From contig JBMNFB010000003.1 of NCBI GenBank assembly GCA_050949085.1, forward strand, positions 1 through 36,441: DNA of 36,441 nucleotides, read 5' to 3'. Position numbers and translations under genes: made by a program. The stretch is from JBMNFB01 sp050949085 (lineage in GTDB: Bacteria; Bacillota; UBA994; UBA5500). The notes below the pieces were generated by a model. The model was given only the letters and a program-made list of their open reading frames with translations, was not told the origin of the DNA and did no database searches. Shown piece by piece: positions 1 through 9,742 of the stretch (position 1 is the stretch's first letter; each line of letters begins with the position of its first letter).

Positions 1-289
1 CCTCTGGGAAGGTGACGATGATGTTTGCGCCTTCTAGCACGACGTCAGCCACGTCGATCTTTTCTACCTCTTCCGCCAGTTTGCCGAGGAAGCCGGCCTT
101 GGTGCCCACTACCCGGAAGGTGAGGGTGCCTGCCAGCTCAATCTCGGCGTTCTTGTAGGAGACGGTTGCTGTGTAGTTAGCTACGATCGGCTCGCCCGTC
201 TCCAGGAAGTCCGCTGGGCTCTGGTCGCCGAGCAGAGCCTTAGCCAGCTCCACTACATCCACATTGCCCAGGGTGAAGGTCTCTTCCAT
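1..289 (-). CDS. 378-bp-repeat surface protein, C-terminal-side fragment (runs off left edge)
   Basis: This is the reading frame that carries the repeat protein on past a frameshift near position 286. It opens with ATG at 289 (MEETFTLGNVDVVEL...) and continues as ordinary 126-residue repeat sequence to the window edge, so the true C-terminus lies outside. The ATG is probably not a real start. Intact repeat copies read GTGAATGGAAAGACC at this place, while here the sequence is GTGAATGGAAGAGACC, one base longer. The fragment is best treated as part of the giant SLH/FIVAR/repeat protein beginning at 12941. Confidence 0.6.
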   Translation of the reverse strand, partial: MEETFTLGNVDVVELAKALLGDQSPADFLETGEPIVANYTATVSYKNAEIELAGTLTFRVVGTKAGFLGKLAEEVEKIDVADVVLEGANIIVTFPE

Positions 290-3200
290 TCACAATCAGG
301 GTGCTGTCGTCGCCGGCATACTGCCGCAGAGCCGCCACCAGATCGGCCGCTGCCTGGGCAACAGCGCTCACTTCAACGTCCTCTGGGAAGGTGACGATGA
401 TGTTTGCGCCTTCTAGCACGACGTCAGCCACGTCGATCTTTTCTACCTCTTCCGCCAGTTTGCCGAGGAAGCCGGCCTCGGTGCCCACTACCTGGAAGGT
501 GAGGGTGCCCGCCAGCTCAATCTCGGCGTTCTTGTAGGAGACGGTTGCTGTGTAGTTAGCTACGATCGGCTCGCCCGTCTCCAGGAAGTCCGCTGGGCTC
601 TGGTCGCCGAGCAGAGCCTTAGCCAGCTCCACTACATCCACATTGCCCAGGGTGAAGGTCTTTCCATTCACAATCAGGGTGCTGTCGTCGCCGGCATACT
701 GCCGCAGAGCCGCCACCAGATCGGCCGCTGCCTGGGCAACAGCGCTCACTTCAACGTCCTCTGGGAAGGTGACGATGATGTTTGCGCCTTCTAGCACGAC
801 GTCAGCCACGTCGATCTTTTCTACCTCTTCCGCCAGTTTGCCGAGGAAGCCGGCCTTGGTGCCCACTACCCGGAAGGTGAGGGTGCCTGCCAGCTCAATC
901 TCGGCGTTCTTGTAGGAGACGGTTGCTGTGTAGTTAGCTACGATCGGCTCGCCCGTCTCCAGGAAGTCCGCTGGGCTCCGGTCGCCGAGCAGAGCCTTAG
1001 CCAGCTCCACTACATCCACATTGCCCAGGGTGAAGGTCTTTCCATTCACAATCAGGGTGCTGTCGTCGCCGGCATACTGCCGCAGAGCCGCCACCAGATC
1101 GGCCGCTGCCTGGGCAACAGCGCTCACTTCAACGTCCTCTGGGAAGGTGACGATGATGTTTGCGCCTTCTAGCACGACGTCAGCCACGTCGATCTTTTCT
1201 ACCTCTTCCGCCAGTTTGCCGAGGAAGCCGGCCTCGGTGCCCACTACCCGGAAGGTGAGGGTGCCTGCCAGCTCAATCTCGGCGTTCTTGTAGGAGACGG
1301 TTGCTGTGTAGTTAGCTACGATCGGCTCGCCCGTCTCCAGGAAGTCCGCTGGGCTCCGGTCGCCGAGCAGAGCCTTAGCCAGCTCCACTACATCCACATT
1401 GCCCAGGGTGAAGGTCTTTCCATTCACAATCAGGGTGCTGTCGTCGCCGGCATACTGCCGCAGAGCCGCCACCAGATCGGCCGCTGCCTGGGCAACAGCG
1501 CTCACTTCAACGTCCTCTGGGAAGGTGACGATGATGTTTGCGCCTTCTAGCACGACGTCAGCCACGTCGATCTTTTCTACCTCTTCCGCCAGTTTGCCGA
1601 GGAAGCCGGCCTTGGTGCCCACTACCCGGAAGGTGAGGGTGCCTGCCAGCTCAATCTCGGCGTTCTTGTAGGAGACGGTTGCTGTGTAGTTAGCTACGAT
1701 CGGCTCGCCCGTCTCCAGGAAGTCCGCTGGGCTCCGGTCGCCGAGCAGAGCCTTAGCCAGCTCCACTACATCCACATTGCCCAGGGTGAAGGTCTTTCCA
1801 TTCACAATCAGGGTGCTGTCGTCGCCGGCATACTGCCGCAGAGCCGCCACCAGATCGGCCGCTGCCTGGGCAACAGCGCTCACTTCAACGTCCTCTGGGA
1901 AGGTGACGATGATGTTTGCGCCTTCTAGCACGACGTCAGCCACGTCGATCTTTTCTACCTCTTCCGCCAGTTTGCCGAGGAAGCCGGCCTTGGTGCCCAC
2001 TACCCGGAAGGTGAGGGTGCCTGCCAGCTCAATCTCGGCGTTCTTGTAGGAGACGGTTGCTGTGTAGTTAGCTACGATCGGCTCGCCCGTCTCCAGGAAG
2101 TCCGCTGGGCTCCGGTCGCCGAGCAGAGCCTTAGCCAGCTCCACTACATCCACATTGCCCAGGGTGAAGGTCTTTCCATTCACAATCAGGGTGCTGTCGT
2201 CGCCGGCATACTGCCGCAGAGCCGCCACCAGATCGGCCGCTGCCTGGGCAACAGCGCTCACTTCAACGTCCTCTGGGAAGGTGACGATGATGTTTGCGCC
2301 TTCTAGCACGACGTCAGCCACGTCGATCTTTTCTACCTCTTCCGCCAGTTTGCCGAGGAAGCCGGCCTTGGTGCCCACTACCCGGAAGGTGAGGGTGCCT
2401 GCCAGCTCAATCTCGGCGTTCTTGTAGGAGACGGTTGCTGTGTAGTTAGCTACGATCGGCTCGCCCGTCTCCAGGAAGTCCGCTGGGCTCCGGTCGCCGA
2501 GCAGAGCCTTAGCCAGCTCCACTACATCCACATTGCCCAGGGTGAAGGTCTTTCCATTCACAATCAGGGTGCTGTCGTCGCCGGCATACTGCCGCAGAGC
2601 CGCCACCAGATCGGCCGCTGCCTGGGCAACAGCGCTCACTTCAACGTCCTCTGGGAAGGTGACGATGATGTTTGCGCCTTCTAGCACGACGTCAGCCACG
2701 TCGATCTTTTCTACCTCTTCCGCCAGTTTGCCGAGGAAGCCGGCCTTGGTGCCCACTACCCGGAAGGTGAGGGTGCCTGCCAGCTCAATCTCGGCGTTCT
2801 TGTAGGAGACGGTTGCTGTGTAGTTAGCTACGATCGGCTCGCCCGTCTCCAGGAAGTCCGCTGGGCTCCGGTCGCCGAGCAGAGCCTTAGCCAGCTCCAC
2901 TACATCCACATTGCCCAGGGTGAAGGTCTTTCCATTCACAATCAGGGTGCTGTCGTCGCCGGCATACTGCCGCAGAGCCGCCACCAGATCGGCCGCTGCC
3001 TGGGCAACAGCGCTCACTTCAACGTCCTCTGGGAAGGTGACGATGATGTTTGCGCCTTCTAGCACGACGTCAGCCACGTCGATCTTTTCTACCTCTTCCG
3101 CCAGTTTGCCGAGGAAGCCGGCCTTGGTGCCCACTACCCGGAAGGTGAGGGTGCCTGCCAGCTCAATCTCGGCGTTCTTGTAGGAGACGGTTGCTGTGTA

Positions 3201-6200
3201 GTTAGCTACGATCGGCTCGCCCGTCTCCAGGAAGTCCGCTGGGCTCCGGTCGCCGAGCAGAGCCTTAGCCAGCTCCACTACATCCACATTGCCCAGGGTG
3301 AAGGTCTTTCCATTCACAATCAGGGTGCTGTCGTCGCCGGCATACTGCCGCAGAGCCGCCACCAGATCGGCCGCTGCCTGGGCAACAGCGCTCACTTCAA
3401 CGTCCTCTGGGAAGGTGACGATGATGTTTGCGCCTTCTAGCACGACGTCAGCCACGTCGATCTTTTCTACCTCTTCCGCCAGTTTGCCGAGGAAGCCGGC
3501 CTTGGTGCCCACTACCCGGAAGGTGAGGGTGCCTGCCAGCTCAATCTCGGCGTTCTTGTAGGAGACGGTTGCTGTGTAGTTAGCTACGATCGGCTCGCCC
3601 GTCTCCAGGAAGTCCGCTGGGCTCCGGTCGCCGAGCAGAGCCTTAGCCAGCTCCACTACATCCACATTGCCCAGGGTGAAGGTCTTTCCATTCACAATCA
3701 GGGTGCTGTCGTCGCCGGCATACTGCCGCAGAGCCGCCACCAGATCGGCCGCTGCCTGGGCAACAGCGCTCACTTCAACGTCCTCTGGGAAGGTGACGAT
3801 GATGTTTGCGCCTTCTAGCACGACGTCAGCCACGTCGATCTTTTCTACCTCTTCCGCCAGTTTGCCGAGGAAGCCGGCCTTGGTGCCCACTACCCGGAAG
3901 GTGAGGGTGCCTGCCAGCTCAATCTCGGCGTTCTTGTAGGAGACGGTTGCTGTGTAGTTAGCTACGATCGGCTCGCCCGTCTCCAGGAAGTCCGCTGGGC
4001 TCCGGTCGCCGAGCAGAGCCTTAGCCAGCTCCACTACATCCACATTGCCCAGGGTGAAGGTCTTTCCATTCACAATCAGGGTGCTGTCGTCGCCGGCATA
4101 CTGCCGCAGAGCCGCCACCAGATCGGCCGCTGCCTGGGCAACAGCGCTCACTTCAACGTCCTCTGGGAAGGTGACGATGATGTTTGCGCCTTCTAGCACG
4201 ACGTCAGCCACGTCGATCTTTTCTACCTCTTCCGCCAGTTTGCCGAGGAAGCCGGCCTTGGTGCCCACTACCCGGAAGGTGAGGGTGCCTGCCAGCTCAA
4301 TCTCGGCGTTCTTGTAGGAGACGGTTGCTGTGTAGTTAGCTACGATCGGCTCGCCCGTCTCCAGGAAGTCCGCTGGGCTCCGGTCGCCGAGCAGAGCCTT
4401 AGCCAGCTCCACTACATCCACATTGCCCAGGGTGAAGGTCTTTCCATTCACAATCAGGGTGCTGTCGTCGCCGGCATACTGCCGCAGAGCCGCCACCAGA
4501 TCGGCCGCTGCCTGGGCAACAGCGCTCACTTCAACGTCCTCTGGGAAGGTGACGATGATGTTTGCGCCTTCTAGCACGACGTCAGCCACGTCGATCTTTT
4601 CTACCTCTTCCGCCAGTTTGCCGAGGAAGCCGGCCTTGGTGCCCACTACCCGGAAGGTGAGGGTGCCTGCCAGCTCAATCTCGGCGTTCTTGTAGGAGAC
4701 GGTTGCTGTGTAGTTAGCTACGATCGGCTCGCCCGTCTCCAGGAAGTCCGCTGGGCTCCGGTCGCCGAGCAGAGCCTTAGCCAGCTCCACTACATCCACA
4801 TTGCCCAGGGTGAAGGTCTTTCCATTCACAATCAGGGTGCTGTCGTCGCCGGCATACTGCCGCAGAGCCGCCACCAGATCGGCCGCTGCCTGGGCAACAG
4901 CGCTCACTTCAACGTCCTCTGGGAAGGTGACGATGATGTTTGCGCCTTCTAGCACGACGTCAGCCACGTCGATCTTTTCTACCTCTTCCGCCAGTTTGCC
5001 GAGGAAGCCGGCCTTGGTGCCCACTACCCGGAAGGTGAGGGTGCCTGCCAGCTCAATCTCGGCGTTCTTGTAGGAGACGGTTGCTGTGTAGTTAGCTACG
5101 ATCGGCTCGCCCGTCTCCAGGAAGTCCGCTGGGCTCCGGTCGCCGAGCAGAGCCTTAGCCAGCTCCACTACATCCACATTGCCCAGGGTGAAGGTCTTTC
5201 CATTCACAATCAGGGTGCTGTCGTCGCCGGCATACTGCCGCAGAGCCGCCACCAGATCGGCCGCTGCCTGGGCAACAGCGCTCACTTCAACGTCCTCTGG
5301 GAAGGTGACGATGATGTTTGCGCCTTCTAGCACGACGTCAGCCACGTCGATCTTTTCTACCTCTTCCGCCAGTTTGCCGAGGAAGCCGGCCTTGGTGCCC
5401 ACTACCCGGAAGGTGAGGGTGCCTGCCAGCTCAATCTCGGCGTTCTTGTAGGAGACGGTTGCTGTGTAGTTAGCTACGATCGGCTCGCCCGTCTCCAGGA
5501 AGTCCGCTGGGCTCCGGTCGCCGAGCAGAGCCTTAGCCAGCTCCACTACATCCACATTGCCCAGGGTGAAGGTCTTTCCATTCACAATCAGGGTGCTGTC
5601 GTCGCCGGCATACTGCCGCAGAGCCGCCACCAGATCGGCCGCTGCCTGGGCAACAGCGCTCACTTCAACGTCCTCTGGGAAGGTGACGATGATGTTTGCG
5701 CCTTCTAGCACGACGTCAGCCACGTCGATCTTTTCTACCTCTTCCGCCAGTTTGCCGAGGAAGCCGGCCTTGGTGCCCACTACCCGGAAGGTGAGGGTGC
5801 CTGCCAGCTCAATCTCGGCGTTCTTGTAGGAGACGGTTGCTGTGTAGTTAGCTACGATCGGCTCGCCCGTCTCCAGGAAGTCCGCTGGGCTCCGGTCGCC
5901 GAGCAGAGCCTTAGCCAGCTCCACTACATCCACATTGCCCAGGGTGAAGGTCTTTCCATTCACAATCAGGGTGCTGTCGTCGCCGGCATACTGCCGCAGA
6001 GCCGCCACCAGATCGGCCGCTGCCTGGGCAACAGCGCTCACTTCAACGTCCTCTGGGAAGGTGACGATGATGTTTGCGCCTTCTAGCACGACGTCAGCCA
6101 CGTCGATCTTTTCTACCTCTTCCGCCAGTTTGCCGAGGAAGCCGGCCTTGGTGCCCACTACCCGGAAGGTGAGGGTGCCTGCCAGCTCAATCTCGGCGTT

Positions 6201-8081
6201 CTTGTAGGAGACGGTTGCTGTGTAGTTAGCTACGATCGGCTCGCCCGTCTCCAGGAAGTCCGCTGGGCTCCGGTCGCCGAGCAGAGCCTTAGCCAGCTCC
6301 ACTACATCCACATTGCCCAGGGTGAAGGTCTTTCCATTCACAATCAGGGTGCTGTCGTCGCCAGCATACTGCCGCAGAGCCGCCACCAGATCGGCCGCTG
6401 CCTGGGCAACAGCGCTCACTTCAACGTCCTCTGGGAAGGTGACGATGATGTTTGCGCCTTCTAGCACGACGTCAGCCACGTCGATCTTTTCTACCTCTTC
6501 CGCCAGTTTGCCGAGGAAGCCGGCCTTGGTGCCCACTACCCGGAAGGTGAGGGTGCCTGCCAGCTCAATCTCGGCGTTCTTGTAGGAGACGGTTGCTGTG
6601 TAGTTAGCTACGATCGGCTCGCCCGTCTCCAGGAAGTCCGCTGGGCTCCGGTCGCCGAGCAGAGCCTTAGCCAGCTCCACTACATCCACATTGCCCAGGG
6701 TGAAGGTCTTTCCATTCACAATCAGGGTGCTGTCGTCGCCGGCATACTGCCGCAGAGCCGCCACCAGATCGGCCGCTGCCTGGGCAACAGCGCTCACTTC
6801 AACGTCCTCTGGGAAGGTGACGATGATGTTTGCGCCTTCTAGCACGACGTCAGCCACGTCGATCTTTTCTACCTCTTCCGCCAGTTTGCCGAGGAAGCCG
6901 GCCTTGGTGCCCACTACCTGGAAGGTGAGGGTGCCCACCAGCTCAATCTCGGCGTTCTTGTAGGAGACGGTTGCTGTGTAGTTAGCTACGATCGGTTCGC
7001 CCTTCTCCAGGAAGTCCGCTGGGCTCTGGTCGCCGAGCAGAGCCTTGGCCAGCTCCACTACATCCACTTCGCCCAGGGTGAAGGACTCTTCATTCACAAT
7101 CAGGGTGCTGTCGTCGCCAGCATACTGCAGCAGCGCCTCAACCAGACCGGCCGCTGCCTGGGCAACAGCGCTCACATCAACGTCCTCTGGGAAGGTGACG
7201 ATGATGTCTGCGCCATCCAGCACGACGTCAGCCACGTCGATCTTTTCTACCTCTTCCGCCAGTTTGCCGAGGAAGCCGGCCTTGGTGCCCACTACCCGGA
7301 AGGTGAGGGTGCCTGCCAGCTCAATCTCGGCGTTCTTGTAGGAGACGGTTGCTGTGTAGTTAGCTACGATCGGCTCGCCCGTCTCCAGGAAGTCCGCTGG
7401 GCTCTGCTCGCCGAGCAGAGCCTTAGCCAGCTCCACTACATCCACATTGCTCAGCTGGAAGGTCTGGCCTTTTACAGTCAGGGTGCTGTCGTCGCCAGCA
7501 TACTGCCGCAGAGCCGCCACCAGATCGGTCGCTGCCTGGGCAACAGCGGTCACTTCAACGTCCTCTGGGAAGGTGACGATGATGTCTGCGCCATCCAGCA
7601 CGACGTCAGCAACGTCGATCTTTTCTACCTCTTCCGCCAGTTTGCCGAGGAAGCCGGCCTCGGTGCCCACTACCTGGAAGGTGAGGGTGCCCACCAGCTC
7701 AATCTCGGCGTTCTTGTAGGAGACGGTTGCTGTGTAGTTAGCTACGATCGGCTCGCCCTTCTCCAGGAAGTCCGCTGGGCTCTGCTCGCCGAGCAGAGCC
7801 TTAGCCAGCTCCACTACATCCACTTCGCCCAGGGTGAAGGACTCTTCATTCACAATCAGGGTGCTGTCGTCGCCAGCATACTGCAGCAGCGCCGCCACCA
7901 GACCGGCCGCTGCCTGGGCAACAGCGCTCACTTCAACGTCCTCTGGGAAGGTGACGATGATGTCTGCGCCTTCTAGCACGACGTCAGCCACGTCGATCTT
8001 TTCTACCTCTTCCGCCAGTTTGCCGAGGAAGCCGGCCTTGGTGCCCTCGACCTGGAAGGTGAGGGTGGCCTGCCAGCTCAA
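240..8081 (-). CDS. Giant tandem-repeat surface protein, main repeat segment (~2,600 residues)
   Basis: An uninterrupted frame made almost wholly of a 126-residue repeat, about 20.7 copies. Each unit predicts as a beta-strand (TATVSYKNAEIEL.GTLTF), a helix (FLGKLAEEVEKI), a strand (DVVLEGANIIVTFPED), an Ala-rich helix (VAQAAADLVAAL), a beta hairpin (STLIVNGKTFTLG) and a helix (VDVVELAKALLG), then an SPADFLE linker. The unit is acidic and cysteine-free. I do not recognise the family. The first residues (MSWQATLTF) and the last (GRDLHPGQCGCSGAG) are frameshift by-products: one extra base near 8067 opens this frame and one near 286 closes it. No signal peptide or anchor is present here because those are encoded upstream at 12941. 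Adhesive or S-layer-like structural function is inferred from architecture only. Confidence 0.75.
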   Translation of the reverse strand: MSWQATLTFQVEGTKAGFLGKLAEEVEKIDVADVVLEGADIIVTFPEDVEVSAVAQAAAGLVAALLQYAGDDSTLIVNEESFTLGEVDVVELAKALLGEQSPADFLEKGEPIVANYTATVSYKNAEIELVGTLTFQVVGTEAGFLGKLAEEVEKIDVADVVLDGADIIVTFPEDVEVTAVAQAATDLVAALRQYAGDDSTLTVKGQTFQLSNVDVVELAKALLGEQSPADFLETGEPIVANYTATVSYKNAEIELAGTLTFRVVGTKAGFLGKLAEEVEKIDVADVVLDGADIIVTFPEDVDVSAVAQAAAGLVEALLQYAGDDSTLIVNEESFTLGEVDVVELAKALLGDQSPADFLEKGEPIVANYTATVSYKNAEIELVGTLTFQVVGTKAGFLGKLAEEVEKIDVADVVLEGANIIVTFPEDVEVSAVAQAAADLVAALRQYAGDDSTLIVNGKTFTLGNVDVVELAKALLGDRSPADFLETGEPIVANYTATVSYKNAEIELAGTLTFRVVGTKAGFLGKLAEEVEKIDVADVVLEGANIIVTFPEDVEVSAVAQAAADLVAALRQYAGDDSTLIVNGKTFTLGNVDVVELAKALLGDRSPADFLETGEPIVANYTATVSYKNAEIELAGTLTFRVVGTKAGFLGKLAEEVEKIDVADVVLEGANIIVTFPEDVEVSAVAQAAADLVAALRQYAGDDSTLIVNGKTFTLGNVDVVELAKALLGDRSPADFLETGEPIVANYTATVSYKNAEIELAGTLTFRVVGTKAGFLGKLAEEVEKIDVADVVLEGANIIVTFPEDVEVSAVAQAAADLVAALRQYAGDDSTLIVNGKTFTLGNVDVVELAKALLGDRSPADFLETGEPIVANYTATVSYKNAEIELAGTLTFRVVGTKAGFLGKLAEEVEKIDVADVVLEGANIIVTFPEDVEVSAVAQAAADLVAALRQYAGDDSTLIVNGKTFTLGNVDVVELAKALLGDRSPADFLETGEPIVANYTATVSYKNAEIELAGTLTFRVVGTKAGFLGKLAEEVEKIDVADVVLEGANIIVTFPEDVEVSAVAQAAADLVAALRQYAGDDSTLIVNGKTFTLGNVDVVELAKALLGDRSPADFLETGEPIVANYTATVSYKNAEIELAGTLTFRVVGTKAGFLGKLAEEVEKIDVADVVLEGANIIVTFPEDVEVSAVAQAAADLVAALRQYAGDDSTLIVNGKTFTLGNVDVVELAKALLGDRSPADFLETGEPIVANYTATVSYKNAEIELAGTLTFRVVGTKAGFLGKLAEEVEKIDVADVVLEGANIIVTFPEDVEVSAVAQAAADLVAALRQYAGDDSTLIVNGKTFTLGNVDVVELAKALLGDRSPADFLETGEPIVANYTATVSYKNAEIELAGTLTFRVVGTKAGFLGKLAEEVEKIDVADVVLEGANIIVTFPEDVEVSAVAQAAADLVAALRQYAGDDSTLIVNGKTFTLGNVDVVELAKALLGDRSPADFLETGEPIVANYTATVSYKNAEIELAGTLTFRVVGTKAGFLGKLAEEVEKIDVADVVLEGANIIVTFPEDVEVSAVAQAAADLVAALRQYAGDDSTLIVNGKTFTLGNVDVVELAKALLGDRSPADFLETGEPIVANYTATVSYKNAEIELAGTLTFRVVGTKAGFLGKLAEEVEKIDVADVVLEGANIIVTFPEDVEVSAVAQAAADLVAALRQYAGDDSTLIVNGKTFTLGNVDVVELAKALLGDRSPADFLETGEPIVANYTATVSYKNAEIELAGTLTFRVVGTKAGFLGKLAEEVEKIDVADVVLEGANIIVTFPEDVEVSAVAQAAADLVAALRQYAGDDSTLIVNGKTFTLGNVDVVELAKALLGDRSPADFLETGEPIVANYTATVSYKNAEIELAGTLTFRVVGTKAGFLGKLAEEVEKIDVADVVLEGANIIVTFPEDVEVSAVAQAAADLVAALRQYAGDDSTLIVNGKTFTLGNVDVVELAKALLGDRSPADFLETGEPIVANYTATVSYKNAEIELAGTLTFRVVGTKAGFLGKLAEEVEKIDVADVVLEGANIIVTFPEDVEVSAVAQAAADLVAALRQYAGDDSTLIVNGKTFTLGNVDVVELAKALLGDRSPADFLETGEPIVANYTATVSYKNAEIELAGTLTFRVVGTKAGFLGKLAEEVEKIDVADVVLEGANIIVTFPEDVEVSAVAQAAADLVAALRQYAGDDSTLIVNGKTFTLGNVDVVELAKALLGDRSPADFLETGEPIVANYTATVSYKNAEIELAGTLTFRVVGTEAGFLGKLAEEVEKIDVADVVLEGANIIVTFPEDVEVSAVAQAAADLVAALRQYAGDDSTLIVNGKTFTLGNVDVVELAKALLGDRSPADFLETGEPIVANYTATVSYKNAEIELAGTLTFRVVGTKAGFLGKLAEEVEKIDVADVVLEGANIIVTFPEDVEVSAVAQAAADLVAALRQYAGDDSTLIVNGKTFTLGNVDVVELAKALLGDQSPADFLETGEPIVANYTATVSYKNAEIELAGTLTFQVVGTEAGFLGKLAEEVEKIDVADVVLEGANIIVTFPEDVEVSAVAQAAADLVAALRQYAGDDSTLIVNGRDLHPGQCGCSGAG

Positions 8082-8229
8082 TCTCGGCGTTCTTGTAGGA
8101 GACGGTTGCTGTGTAGTTAGCTACGATCGGCTCGCCCGTCTCCAGGAAGTCCGCTGGGCTCTGGTCGCCGAGCAGAGCCTTAGCCAGCTCCACTACATCC
8201 ACATTCGCCCAGGGTGAAGGACTTTCCAT
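7984..8229 (-). CDS. Repeat-protein fragment between two frameshifts
   Basis: A short frame carrying one partial repeat (NVDVVELAKALLGDQSPADFLETGEP...IELAG) and then degenerating into GHPHLPGRGHQ. It lies between an extra base near 8205, where GGGCGAATGTGG looks like a blend of the two variants GGGCAATGTGG and GGGCGAAGTGG, and an extra C near 8067 in GGCAGGCCACCCTC. Both ends continue into neighbouring frames without loss of repeat register, so this is not an independent gene. It is a slice of the giant repeat protein. Confidence 0.5.
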   Translation of the reverse strand: MESPSPWANVDVVELAKALLGDQSPADFLETGEPIVANYTATVSYKNAEIELAGHPHLPGRGHQGRLPRQTGGRGRKDRRG

Positions 8230-9742
8230 TCACAATCAGGGTGCTGTCGTCGCCGGCATACTGCCGCAGAGCCGCCACCAGATCGGCCGCTGCCTGGGCA
8301 ACAGCGCTCACTTCAACGTCCTCTGGGAAGGTGACGATGATGTCTGCGCCTTCTAGCACGACGTCAGCCACGTCGATCTTTTCTACCTCTTCCGCCAGTT
8401 TGCCGAGGAAGCCGGCCTTGGTGCCCACTACCCGGAAGGTGAGGGTGCCTGCCAGCTCAATCTCGGCGTTCTTGTAGGAGACGGTTGCTGTGTAGTTAGC
8501 TACGATCGGCTCGCCCGTCTCCAGGAAGTCCGCTGGGCTCTGGTCGCCGAGCAGAGCCTTAGCCAGCTCCACTACATCCACTTCGCCCAGGGTGAAGGTC
8601 TTTCCATTCACAATCAGGGTGCTGTCGTCGCCAGCATACTGCAGCAGAGCCGCCACCAGATCGGCCGCTGCCTGGGCAACAGCGGTCACTTCAACGTCCT
8701 CTGGGAAGGTGACGATGATGTCTGCGCCTTCCAGCACGACGTCAGCCACGTCGATCTTTTCTACCTCTTCCGCCAGTTTGCCGAGGAAGCCGGCCTTGGT
8801 GCCCTCGACCTGGAAGGTGAGGGTGCCTGCCAGCTCAATCTCGGCGTTCTTGTAGGAGACGGTTGCCTCGTAATCAGCAGTTATCGGCTCGCCCGTCTCC
8901 AGGAAGTCCGCTGGGCTCTGGTCGCCGAGCAGAGCCTTAGCCAGCTCCACTACATCCACTTCGCCCAGGGTGAAGGTCTTTCCATTCACAGTCAGGGTGC
9001 TGTCGTCGCCAGCATACTGCAGCAGAGCCGCCACCAGATCGGCCGCTGCCTGGGCAACAGCGGTCACTTCAACGTCCTCTGGGAAGGTGACGATGATGTC
9101 TGCGCCTTCCAGCACGACGTCAGCCACGTCGATCTTTTCTACCTCTTCCGCCAGTTTGCCGAGGAAGCCGGCCTTGGTGCCCTCGACCTGGAAGGTGAGG
9201 GTGCCTGCCAGCTCAATCTCGGCGTTCTTGTAGGAGACGGTTGCCTCGTAATCAGCAGTTATCGGCTCGCCCGTCTCCAGGAAGTCCGCTGGGCTCTGGT
9301 CGCCGAGCAGAGCCTTAGCCAGCTCCACTACATCCACTTCGCCCAGGGTGAAGGTCTTTCCATTCACAGTCAGGGTGCTGTCGTCGCCAGCATACTGCAG
9401 CAGAGCCGCCACCAGATCGGCCGCTGCCTGGGCAACAGCGGTCACTTCAACGTCCTCTGGGAAGGTGACGATGATGTCTGCGCCTTCCAGCACGACGTCA
9501 GCCACGTCGATCTTTTCTACCTCTTCCGCCAGTTTGCCGAGGAAGCCGGCCTTGGTGCCCTCGACCTGGAAGGTGAGGGTGCCTGCCAGCTCAATCTCGG
9601 CGTTCTTGTAGGAGACGGTTGCCTCGTAATCAGCAGTTATCGGCTCGCCCGTCTCCAGGAAGTCCGCTGGGCTCTGCTCGCCGAGCAGAGCCTTAGCCAG
9701 CTCCACTACATCCACTTCGCCCAGGGTGAAGGACTCTTCCAT
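8180..9742 (-). CDS. Tandem-repeat surface protein, N-terminal-side repeat block (~520 residues)
   Basis: About four copies of the 126-residue repeat in one frame. This block carries the more divergent variants: EPITADYEATVSYKNAEIEL and FQVEGTKAGF in place of EPIVANYTATV and FRVVGTKAGF. Variation concentrates here near the N-terminal edge of the array, while copies further downstream are almost identical, as expected when unequal recombination homogenises the middle of an array. The ATG at 9742 (MEESFTLGEVDV) follows a one-base insertion relative to the intact variant GTGAATGAAGAGTCC, so it is not a convincing start. The end (GECGCSGAG) is likewise a frameshift tail. Confidence 0.65.
   Translation of the reverse strand: MEESFTLGEVDVVELAKALLGEQSPADFLETGEPITADYEATVSYKNAEIELAGTLTFQVEGTKAGFLGKLAEEVEKIDVADVVLEGADIIVTFPEDVEVTAVAQAAADLVAALLQYAGDDSTLTVNGKTFTLGEVDVVELAKALLGDQSPADFLETGEPITADYEATVSYKNAEIELAGTLTFQVEGTKAGFLGKLAEEVEKIDVADVVLEGADIIVTFPEDVEVTAVAQAAADLVAALLQYAGDDSTLTVNGKTFTLGEVDVVELAKALLGDQSPADFLETGEPITADYEATVSYKNAEIELAGTLTFQVEGTKAGFLGKLAEEVEKIDVADVVLEGADIIVTFPEDVEVTAVAQAAADLVAALLQYAGDDSTLIVNGKTFTLGEVDVVELAKALLGDQSPADFLETGEPIVANYTATVSYKNAEIELAGTLTFRVVGTKAGFLGKLAEEVEKIDVADVVLEGADIIVTFPEDVEVSAVAQAAADLVAALRQYAGDDSTLIVNGKSFTLGECGCSGAG

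Noticed and set aside
643..9611. Plus-strand frames of 87-98 residues repeating every 378 bp
   Set aside because: They are the antisense reading of the coding repeat, periodic with it, Ser/Ala-rich and without ribosome sites or variation of their own; shadows of the GC-biased repeat gene.
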